Virus record (IMG/VR): IMGVR_UViG_3300035670_000438
Span: 1-43,577 of that record
DNA from: a virus
Length of the DNA stretch: 43,577 nt
Reading direction: 5' to 3' (one strand)
Under the pieces are notes generated by a model. The model ran no database searches. It was not told the origin of the DNA and saw only the letters and a list, made by a program, of their open reading frames with translations. Positions 15,153 to 21,823 of the stretch are shown here, piece by piece; the first letter of the stretch is position 1; each line of letters begins with the position of its first letter. A program made the position numbers and the translations under genes.

Positions 15153-15998
15153 CTACCAAAGTTCGTGACCGGAGAACACGTTGTACGCAGCCAAGGCGTT
15201 TCGCGCGGACCCGTGGTCGTGCAGCATATACACGCCGACGTTGTCCCCCTTGTTCAACAAGATGTCTGCGCTGAGCACCAATGAGGGCGTACTCACGGCA
15301 CTGCCGACGCGCGTGTGCGCCCGCCCGCGGTACTCCGCGCCGTTGACGTAAAACGCAATGACGTGCTGCTTGTCAGCGGCCAGAGCGTCGAGCAAGACCG
15401 TGGCGTCGAAGTGCCACAAACCACGGGCCGGTGCCGTGAACAGTGACGTGGCGCCGTTGGTGTACGTGCTGCCGTAGTCATGAATCTCCGTCTGAAACAG
15501 CACCTTCGTCCACGCACCGCTGTTGACTGATTGGTTGCCGCTCGGATACGCGCTGAAGCTCTTTTTGCACGGCACTACCTCCGCCAAGCCGACACTCAAC
15601 TGAAACGCCACGGCGGCTTTGGAGATGGTGATGTAGTAGCCGTTGGCAAGTGCGTCAGTCAGCTCCAGCTCATACAACAGCCACGTGGCGGCGGCGGACA
15701 ACGGAACACCGGCAATCATCGTGAACAGCGTGCCGAGTGCTTTGCCGTTCCGGATAGCGCGGGCGGTCACCGTGACATTGGAGCCGGCTGCGTTCGAGCT
15801 GGCTTTGAGCCACACACGCAATTTGTGCGGGCGGTTCTGCTCCGCCGGAACGATGGCAGACTGGACAGCCGCGGCGACAGCAGTGGCCTCCATTCGCAAG
15901 GACACGTAGCCATGCACAGCGTCCGTCGTCTGAATGGTGAAGTCCGTGCCAACAGTGCCGCCCGTAACCGTCCAGTCCGCGATGCTTTGGAGTGCCAT
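15153..15998 (-). CDS. Fibre/receptor-binding protein with C1q-like C-terminal head, 281 aa
   Basis: The ATG at 15998 overlaps the upstream stop (TAATG). Residues 1-135 look like a beta-sandwich carbohydrate-binding module (SLRMEATAVAAAVQ, HKLRVWLKASS). Residues about 140-281 fit a C1q/TNF-like trimeric head: KVLFQTEIHDYGSTY, LFTAPARGLWHFDATVLL, VIAFYVNG, DNVGVYMLHDHG, FSGHEL. Such heads cap phage fibres and bind host surface molecules. It is probably a trimeric tip on the tail. Confidence 0.7.
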   Translation of the reverse strand: MALQSIADWTVTGGTVGTDFTIQTTDAVHGYVSLRMEATAVAAAVQSAIVPAEQNRPHKLRVWLKASSNAAGSNVTVTARAIRNGKALGTLFTMIAGVPLSAAATWLLYELELTDALANGYYITISKAAVAFQLSVGLAEVVPCKKSFSAYPSGNQSVNSGAWTKVLFQTEIHDYGSTYTNGATSLFTAPARGLWHFDATVLLDALAADKQHVIAFYVNGAEYRGRAHTRVGSAVSTPSLVLSADILLNKGDNVGVYMLHDHGSARNALAAYNVFSGHELW

Positions 15999-16588
15999 TA
16001 CGTCTCCCGGTACGCCCCGAAGTTGCTGTTGAACTGCCGGTTGCTAACTTCGAGCCGCATGTGCTGCGGCGCCAGCTCGTTTGCCTTGACCTTGCGGTCG
16101 GTGACCGCGTTGTCCGCAAGTTGTGCCTCGGGCAGTTGGTTTGCAAGGCCGGAAGTCCCTGCTGCCAGGTTGACCTTGCCGGCAGACAACGCCGCGGCTA
16201 GTGGGCGCGCGTACGTACTACCGTCCGTGATGTTGTCCAGGCTGCGCGCCGTGATACTCGTCACGTTGTCGAGCACGCCGCTTCCGTTCAAGTGCGTAAG
16301 CACGCCGCTTCCGGCGCTCAGCTTGGTGCCAACGATGCCGGCCGAGGCGTCCACGGCGTTGTTGTCGATGGGCTGCAAGGCTGCCTTGGCCCACAGGCGC
16401 GTTTCAACGTCACTGGTATCCGTGGTCGTCGCGTGCGTGCCTGCGGCGTTCGACTGCAAGCGAGCCACCGTGACACCGGCTTTGGTCAGGTCAACCCGCC
16501 CAGTCGAGAGTCCTCCGGGGAACGACACGCTCGGCGTAGTCGAACTCGATCCGGCACTACGACGGACAACATCTCCTGGTCTGGCCAT
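15998..16588 (-). CDS. Fibre-like structural protein, 196 aa
   Basis: The start is four bases after the endolysin stop, and its end is coupled by TAATG to the C1q-like gene. The sequence is rich in Ala, Thr, Ser, Gly and Asn with repeated beta-type stretches (VARLQSNAAGTHATTTDTSDVETRLWAKAAL is the densest part, broken here by turns), as seen in fibre shafts. It may be the shaft partner of the C1q-headed protein. No enzyme motif is visible. Confidence 0.6.
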   Translation of the reverse strand: MARPGDVVRRSAGSSSTTPSVSFPGGLSTGRVDLTKAGVTVARLQSNAAGTHATTTDTSDVETRLWAKAALQPIDNNAVDASAGIVGTKLSAGSGVLTHLNGSGVLDNVTSITARSLDNITDGSTYARPLAAALSAGKVNLAAGTSGLANQLPEAQLADNAVTDRKVKANELAPQHMRLEVSNRQFNSNFGAYRET

Positions 16589-16592
16589 AGAG

Positions 16593-17135
16593 CTATTGTA
16601 GCAGGGCGGTCCTGATCAGAACATCCCGAGCACGTGTTACCCGGGCCATCCGATCTTCGAGCCCTACATACCCTCCGTTGATTGCCTTCGTGACTCCTGG
16701 CACGTCGAGACTGTCAGCCATCAAATTGCATCCATGGACTGTCCAGTACCACCCAGCTACACGGAAACCAATTTCGGGAACACACACGAGGTCGGGCTCG
16801 GCAATGAGATCAACGCCGATTGCGTCCCCGGCCCTGGCGTAGTTGGCCCGACCGGTGAGCTGGATAGGCCCGCGGCCTTTGAACCTCGGCCCGTCCCCGT
16901 GTACGGTGTTGCCCAAACTGGAACGGTTCTCGTACGCATCGCCGCTGGCCAATTCTTGCCACCAACGCAAATCACCAGACTCGTGTGCAAGCTGACCGAG
17001 GAACATCGCAGCCCGCGCCACGGTGTTGATTTGCATTGCCTCCATCACAGCCCCAAGCAGATCGGCGTACAGCCCGGTCTTGTCCTCGGGGCATTTCGGC
17101 ATACACTGTTGCAACTGGTTCGCGGACAGTTTCAC
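16593..17135 (-). CDS. Endolysin, GH19 chitinase-like muralytic enzyme, 180 aa
   Basis: The start is GTG at 17135, with only a weak ribosome site. The family pattern is clear: FLGQLAHESGDLRWW (45-59) with the catalytic glutamate at 52 and a second acidic residue near 61, then GDGPRFKGRGPIQLTGR (80-96) and WYWTVHGCN. GH19 phage enzymes cleave the glycan strand of peptidoglycan. There is no signal peptide, so release depends on the holin encoded upstream in the same unit. Length matches single-domain phage members. Confidence 0.9.
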   Translation of the reverse strand: MKLSANQLQQCMPKCPEDKTGLYADLLGAVMEAMQINTVARAAMFLGQLAHESGDLRWWQELASGDAYENRSSLGNTVHGDGPRFKGRGPIQLTGRANYARAGDAIGVDLIAEPDLVCVPEIGFRVAGWYWTVHGCNLMADSLDVPGVTKAINGGYVGLEDRMARVTRARDVLIRTALLQ

Positions 17136-17183
17136 GTTACCAATCCAATCGCAGGCCAGCCGTCGCCCGCCAATCCACCCGCT

Positions 17184-17312
17184 CTAGGGATGGTGAAAAT
17201 CCAACTTCACCGAGGGCAAACGCGGACAGCCAGGGCTTGAATCGATGATCGAGGCGAGCGCCAAGGCCAACAAGGCCAGGAGCAGCCACAGCCCCGATAG
17301 ACAAGAGTCCAT
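17184..17312 (-). CDS. Small membrane or lipoprotein-like lysis protein, 42 aa
   Basis: ATG 17312 gives 42 residues: a hydrophobic stretch LWLLLALLALALASII (7-22) and then DSSPGCPRLP. A Cys soon after the hydrophobic segment and the nearby proline resemble an outer-membrane spanin (Rz1-like), but the lipobox is not convincing. It sits between holin and endolysin, where spanin genes occur. No clear ribosome site is seen. Confidence 0.45.
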   Translation of the reverse strand: MDSCLSGLWLLLALLALALASIIDSSPGCPRLPSVKLDFHHP

Positions 17313-17378
17313 GACCAACCGCCAGGTCGGGTGTCTGACTGGCCGCTTCTGCGACCGCCGCCGCATAGCCCAGCTGCC

Positions 17379-17834
17379 CTACGGCTGCGGCGGCGACGGA
17401 GGGTTTGCCGACGCTCCCTCGACCAACGAGCTGCGAGCCTTCAAGTCCAACACCGCCGCTTCGATCTTGCTGCCGAGGAGCTTGTCGAGGGCCTCACCGC
17501 CGAGGCCGAGCACGCCGGCCAACTCGCCGATGCCCTTCATGCCGAGGTGGCTCTTGACCTCCTCCATGACCTTCGCCTTGATCTGCGCCGCTTCCTCGGC
17601 GGTGATCTTGCCGTCGGCGTTGGCCTCACGAATGGCGAGCACCAAGACCTGCTCGGCCGCTTTCACAGCGGTGAGGACGGCATCGTCCAAGCGCGTGAGC
17701 ACGCCCTTGAGGTACTCGTTCTTGACCTTCGCGTTGATGAGTTGGGTGAGTTTGGCGATGCCCAAGCCGATGAGCGCCATCAGCAACGGGGCGAGCCACT
17801 GAGCGATTTGCAGAGCCAGTTGTTCCTTGTTCAT
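17379..17834 (-). CDS. LLH-type phage holin, 151 aa
   Basis: ATG 17834 follows CAGGAGACAAAC, and extending upstream adds unlikely sequence. One N-terminal transmembrane helix (about residues 10-30, IAQWLAPLLMALIGLGIAKLT) is followed by a charged helix (KNEYLKGVLTRLDDAVLTAVKAAEQ) and a soluble C-terminal domain with DGKITAEEAAQIKAKV. This is the arrangement of the LLH holin family. It would form or trigger inner-membrane holes that let the GH19 enzyme reach the cell wall. Confidence 0.75.
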   Translation of the reverse strand: MNKEQLALQIAQWLAPLLMALIGLGIAKLTQLINAKVKNEYLKGVLTRLDDAVLTAVKAAEQVLVLAIREANADGKITAEEAAQIKAKVMEEVKSHLGMKGIGELAGVLGLGGEALDKLLGSKIEAAVLDLKARSSLVEGASANPPSPPQP

Positions 17835-17875
17835 GTTTGTCTCCTGTGTCCTTGGTAGTAGTTGAAAAGCGGCTG

Positions 17876-18193
17876 TCACTCAAGGCCGCATCTCTGCTTT
17901 GCCTTGTTACTCGGTGCGAGCATCAGGCACTTGATCGTCTTCACGTCACGCCCCACGTCTTCCACCCCTGACGAGAGCTTGCTCACGTCGTCGCGGATAG
18001 CCTTGTGCTCGGCTACGTTGACGACATCGATCTGCCGGAGTTCATCCTTGCTCGCCGCCTGCCAGGGGAGAACCAGCCCGAGCGCAGCGGCGATAGCGAT
18101 ACATGTCGCGATAATGCCTACAATCGCGCCGGCAGCGGTGAGTGTGCCCTTGCGCTCTGCGCGCACCTCGCCCGTGGGTCTGCGCTCAATCAT
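17876..18193 (-). CDS. Single-pass membrane protein in the lysis cassette, 105 aa
   Basis: ATG 18193 has AGGAG eight bases upstream and overlaps the preceding stop (ATGA). A basic N-terminus is followed by one long hydrophobic helix (about 17-43, LTAAGAIVGIIATCIAIAAALG), and then a periplasmic-type coiled coil with DELRQIDVVNVAEHKAIRDDV. The topology fits an inner-membrane spanin, a second holin or an antiholin. It lies directly before the LLH holin gene. I cannot separate these options from sequence. Confidence 0.65.
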   Translation of the reverse strand: MIERRPTGEVRAERKGTLTAAGAIVGIIATCIAIAAALGLVLPWQAASKDELRQIDVVNVAEHKAIRDDVSKLSSGVEDVGRDVKTIKCLMLAPSNKAKQRCGLE

Positions 18194-18336
18194 GCGCGCT
18201 CCTGTGCAGCCGTCGAGGGCTGCGCCCAACACCGCAGGCACAGCCAACCTCGTTGCGACTGGATAGCGATCCGCACAAGCTCCCGACCGCAGCACTGACA
18301 GCGGCGCACTGCGGGTTGCGTGGTTGGCTGGTTCAC
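18190..18336 (-). CDS. Mini zinc-finger protein, 48 aa
   Basis: The GTG at 18336 overlaps the upstream stop (GTGA), and the TGA at 18190 overlaps the following ATG, so the gene is coupled at both ends. It contains RCQCCGREL and WLCLRCW, two Cys knuckles about 17 residues apart, which suggests one zinc ribbon. An alternative in-frame start upstream would overlap the previous gene further. Role unknown. Confidence 0.55.
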   Translation of the reverse strand: MNQPTTQPAVRRCQCCGRELVRIAIQSQRGWLCLRCWAQPSTAAQERA

Positions 18337-18947
18337 GGGCACACCAACCCCGGCCTTTGCTCGGCCAGCCGCGCTTGCCAGGAGTCGTTGCGCGGAGGCA
18401 CGGGGACACACGGCGGGTCGTCACATCGGCACCGGGTCTTGCCCGGCTCGTCCTCGCAGCAGGCCCAGGCGTGGTGCCACTGTCGCCACTGGCTGCCGTC
18501 CGCGTGCTCGCTCGTGTCCCGGCTCACGCACCCAGCGATGCAGTATTCCGAGGTGTCGACCTCGACCCACTTGAGCGGCGTGATGACCTTGCTCGGGCGC
18601 TTCGCCTGGGCGCAGTTGATCACGCGGGCGGTGTCATCCCAGACCTGTACCCGCTTGGACACCTGCTCCGCGACGTTGGCCGGTAGCCAGTCGGTGAGCA
18701 CCAAGGGCTCGTCCCAAGCCTTGTGGCCCACGACCTCGACCCAGACACCAACGTCGCCCTCGACGCAGGGCACGTCCGCGGCATCGCGGGCGAGGCGTTG
18801 GGCATCGGCGCAGTCGAGCGAGAGGAGCACGCGAGCGCAGACGCGGTTGATGGTCGCGGGGCTGTCGGGCACGTAGCCGTTGACCACGTAGAGCCCGATG
18901 CCGACGAGGACGACCGAGGTGAGTATGGCGGTGTTTTTGGCGGTCAT
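18333..18947 (-). CDS. Membrane-anchored or secreted Cys-rich protein, 204 aa
   Basis: ATG 18947 overlaps the previous stop (ATGA). The N-terminus MTAKNTAILTSVVLVGIGLY is a signal anchor or uncleaved signal peptide. About thirteen cysteines follow, with a dense cluster near residues 140-180 (CIAGC, ACC, CRCDDPPC). Many disulfides imply a periplasmic or extracellular location, because the cytoplasm would not form them. I recognise no family. It is the last of three consecutive genes with N-terminal export signals. Confidence 0.65.
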   Translation of the reverse strand: MTAKNTAILTSVVLVGIGLYVVNGYVPDSPATINRVCARVLLSLDCADAQRLARDAADVPCVEGDVGVWVEVVGHKAWDEPLVLTDWLPANVAEQVSKRVQVWDDTARVINCAQAKRPSKVITPLKWVEVDTSEYCIAGCVSRDTSEHADGSQWRQWHHAWACCEDEPGKTRCRCDDPPCVPVPPRNDSWQARLAEQRPGLVCP

Positions 18948-20938
18948 TTGCTGACCTCGATGAGCTTGAGGCGGCCGTATGCCCGCCCAGTTCCACCATC
19001 CGCGCCAATGGTTGCTGGCGTCTGCACGGCGTCAGCTACGTCAGCGCCGGTCGCGTCGATCACCAACACGTCATCGCGCCATGCCTTGACGACGCCGTTG
19101 GCCCACCAGCGCACGTCGATCTCATAGGTGGTGCCCCGCGTCCACGTAAGCGCGGCGCTGGATTTGGTTGTTTGCACGCCGGTGCTAGATTTGCTGTACC
19201 AGTTGAGCACACCAGATGTTGCCAACCTACGGAGATGAAAACCAGCCGTCGCGTCCAATGCGTCAAGCAGATCACAATTCGATGTATATCCATCCTCCAC
19301 CTCCGGTGTGTAACTCAGCACCACCCTCCCCTCGCTCGTCGGCCACCCCGTCGTCGCCACCGAGAGGTTGTCGGCGTTGCAGGTAGCCGTCGTCGCAGCA
19401 GTCGGGCAAGCTCTCCCCGGATACGCAAGCCGCCAAGCCTCGCCAGCGCTGGCGATGATCGTTCCAGTGTCCGCTGCCGCGTCGCCGACGTAGAGGTCAG
19501 CCGTGGTCGCGCTCGGCACACCGCCGAGGGTGGTGGTGCAGACCAGCCGTGCAAACCCGGTCGGGTAGCTATTGCTGCCCGTGCACGCCGCGCCGCCAAT
19601 GCACTGGATACTGCCGCCGACGCTCGTGGCCGTCGCGAGGTTGTCGAGGCCGGTGTACGTGCAGGTCTTCGAGCCCGTGCCGTCCGTCACAATGTCGATG
19701 GTCGCGCCCGTGTTGGTGCCGGGCTTGACGTAGGCGTCGACGGTGTAGGCTCCGGTGTAGGTCGTCTCCGCGACGATGCGCACGCCCTCGTAGTCGGCGT
19801 CGCCGTCGTCAGCCCCGGCGCCGTCCGTGTCGTTGTCATCGGTGAGCGTGTCCGCCTCGGCGCCGCCGTTGTAGACCGCCGAGGGGCCGCTCGTGGTGTT
19901 GACCGTGACCACTGAGTCGCCGATGACGGTATGCGCGGACCAGTCCAGGCTGTTGAGCGAGTAATTCGTCACCGCCCCCCACACGCTGATCGCATCCCCG
20001 TTGGCCAGCACAGGCACTCCCGACCCGAAGCACTGGCGGTTGCCGGCCGCGTCCTCGCCGCAGCCGACGGTCGTGCGGGTGAAAGCCACATCCGAGGGGC
20101 CGGTGGAGGGGTGGAGGCCGAAGATGCGGGCGTTGAGCGCGTCGAATTCCGCCTCGGTCACCGGCGCGGTGCCGGTTCCTTTCCAGATGCCGAGCCAGTC
20201 GATGAGGCCGAGCATTTTGTTGGCGTGGGTGGTGTACTGACTGCCAACACTCACGACCTCGGCCACGTCAATGCTCGTCGTCGTGTTGGCTGTCGGTGTG
20301 GCGATCGCACCTTGCGCGTAGACCCCAACGTTGCCGTCGTAGTCGCGGAAGCCACAACACATATTTCGCGCGTTCTGCGACACTGAGGCGTTTTCGGAGA
20401 TTGACGTAGCCCCGCTATCGACAATAAAAACGCACTCGGCAGACGCCCACACGTAGAGAATCCACCCGTCAGAAGATGGAGTTGACCGCTTAGACGCCAA
20501 CACGGTGGCAGCGGTGGCCGGCGGTGGCCGGTGAAACACCACACAAACCGCAAAGTCCTGGTCCTCCGGGTCGCCCCACTCCGAGTCGGCGTCGATGTAG
20601 TCGTTCGTCCCGTCAAACTTCTTCGCTGTCCAGCAAGACCCGTTGGCGCACACAGGCGAGGTCACGTCCTCAATCGTGCCGGTCACGGTCCCGGCCCAGG
20701 ACTGCCCGCCGCTGCCGTCAGGGTCGGAGCCGTACCATTGCCAAGTCGGCTCCGTGATCCCCCCGCCCCAGGTGGTTGGGGTCCAGCCGGCGTTGGGCTT
20801 CAGGTAGAACACCGATACGTTGTCGCTGCTTGGGTAGCGGGTCTCTGTTCGGTTATCGAACCTACGATCGAAACGATCCGGGTAGCGTGCCCCCGGGGGT
20901 TGTACCGCCAACACCACAAGCAGTAGAAGCACGTTCAT
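18944..20938 (-). CDS. Large exported LamG/ConA-like protein, 664 aa
   Basis: I prefer ATG 20938, which opens MNVLLLLVVLAVQPPGARYPD, a short signal-peptide-like segment. Residues about 30-270 resemble a LamG/concanavalin-type domain (KKFDGTNDYIDA, GWILYVWA, GLIDWLGIWKGTG, EFDALNARIFGL). Two further beta-sandwich-like regions follow, the last with VVLSYTPEV and GTTYEIDVRWWANGVV. About 18 cysteines are spread through it. Such domains bind carbohydrate or serve in tail spikes. A cleavable signal is unusual for a virion protein made in the cytoplasm. Confidence 0.65.
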   Translation of the reverse strand: MNVLLLLVVLAVQPPGARYPDRFDRRFDNRTETRYPSSDNVSVFYLKPNAGWTPTTWGGGITEPTWQWYGSDPDGSGGQSWAGTVTGTIEDVTSPVCANGSCWTAKKFDGTNDYIDADSEWGDPEDQDFAVCVVFHRPPPATAATVLASKRSTPSSDGWILYVWASAECVFIVDSGATSISENASVSQNARNMCCGFRDYDGNVGVYAQGAIATPTANTTTSIDVAEVVSVGSQYTTHANKMLGLIDWLGIWKGTGTAPVTEAEFDALNARIFGLHPSTGPSDVAFTRTTVGCGEDAAGNRQCFGSGVPVLANGDAISVWGAVTNYSLNSLDWSAHTVIGDSVVTVNTTSGPSAVYNGGAEADTLTDDNDTDGAGADDGDADYEGVRIVAETTYTGAYTVDAYVKPGTNTGATIDIVTDGTGSKTCTYTGLDNLATATSVGGSIQCIGGAACTGSNSYPTGFARLVCTTTLGGVPSATTADLYVGDAAADTGTIIASAGEAWRLAYPGRACPTAATTATCNADNLSVATTGWPTSEGRVVLSYTPEVEDGYTSNCDLLDALDATAGFHLRRLATSGVLNWYSKSSTGVQTTKSSAALTWTRGTTYEIDVRWWANGVVKAWRDDVLVIDATGADVADAVQTPATIGADGGTGRAYGRLKLIEVSK

Positions 20939-20942
20939 GCCA

Positions 20943-21443
20943 CTACTCCGAAATGACGTACTTGACCGTGATCGTGTCAGTGGCACCGGGGGTGCCGGAA
21001 TGTGCGGCTACACAGGACAGGCTCAAAGCGCCGTTGATATACATGCGCCCGTCCCATTTGGTGTCGGCAGACAGTGAGCCGGCTGATTTGAAAATGCCGC
21101 TTGTCTTTGCAGTACACTCGCCCTCAGTCGAGGCCGAGTCGCAGACCGTCAATGTGTAAGCATTGTCGGTAGTGGTTGGCCCACCAGTACAGGTCAATGA
21201 GATGATCCCCGCGTTCGCCGTGTAGTCGAAATAGAACCAGAAAGTGATCTGACCGTATGCTTGTGATCTCGTGTCGATGGCGAACGTGCGGCTGCCTGCG
21301 GCAGCGTTCAGTGCTACAGCATCCAGGCCCGTAAATGGACCACGGAAGCCGAGGCTTTCGGACGATCCTGCCAAGACAGTGAACGCGAGCATGGCGCACA
21401 CCGCGACAACGGCCCCGACAACAACACTGTAGAGCTTCTTCAT
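20943..21443 (-). CDS. Exported beta-rich protein, 166 aa
   Basis: ATG 21443 has the site GGAGG and shares a base with the upstream stop (TAATG). The N-terminus MKKLYSVVVGAVVAVCAMLA continues to VLAG-SSES, a textbook signal peptide with possible cleavage after VLAG. The mature part is Ser/Thr/Gly-rich with four cysteines that could pair, and beta-type strands such as QITFWFYFDY and DTITVKYVISE. No family is recognised. Together with the next two genes it forms an exported cassette. Confidence 0.65.
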   Translation of the reverse strand: MKKLYSVVVGAVVAVCAMLAFTVLAGSSESLGFRGPFTGLDAVALNAAAGSRTFAIDTRSQAYGQITFWFYFDYTANAGIISLTCTGGPTTTDNAYTLTVCDSASTEGECTAKTSGIFKSAGSLSADTKWDGRMYINGALSLSCVAAHSGTPGATDTITVKYVISE

Positions 21444-21823
21444 TACCAAACCTCCAAGCGAACGAGCACGTCCGCAGTTGTTCTCAAGGGCAGGTACTTG
21501 GTCAAGTCCTCCCCGGAATCGGGTTCCTCGTATACCATGGCCGAGCCCCAAATGCGAACCACCCTCCAACCACGAACCGCGCGGCCGAGCCCGTGAACGA
21601 CGAGGTTCACGTCCGCGGCGAGAAGCTCGATAGCTTTCAGCCCACCGAGTTCGTCCCGTGCTTCGTTGCCTTCCAACACCTCGCTGGAAAGCTGTGGTCG
21701 ATGGTTGGCATCCACTGCTTGCGCGACCTTCTGTACCTCGGTCGCAAGGCGGGCGTAGTCATGCGCGGTCGGGGAAGGACCGACCTGAGGCCGAACGAAT
21801 GCTGGGATGCCCCTCTCAGCCAT
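21443..21823 (-). CDS. Late-unit protein, 126 aa, unknown
   Basis: The start at 21823 overlaps the 3' end of the internal virion protein gene by eight bases. The sequence is soluble, with a helix (ARLATEVQKVAQAVDANHR) and a beta-type C-terminus (GWRVVRIWGSAMVYEE, ADVLVRLEVW). Small proteins of this layout in short-tailed phages are often tail or fibre-joining components, but no motif shows it. Confidence 0.6.
   Translation of the reverse strand: MAERGIPAFVRPQVGPSPTAHDYARLATEVQKVAQAVDANHRPQLSSEVLEGNEARDELGGLKAIELLAADVNLVVHGLGRAVRGWRVVRIWGSAMVYEEPDSGEDLTKYLPLRTTADVLVRLEVW

Noticed and set aside
18944-20986. Longer start for the LamG-like protein, 16 residues upstream
   Set aside because: The extension is Ser/Arg-rich, overlaps the upstream gene by over 40 bases and would bury the hydrophobic signal segment; ATG 20938 is cleaner.
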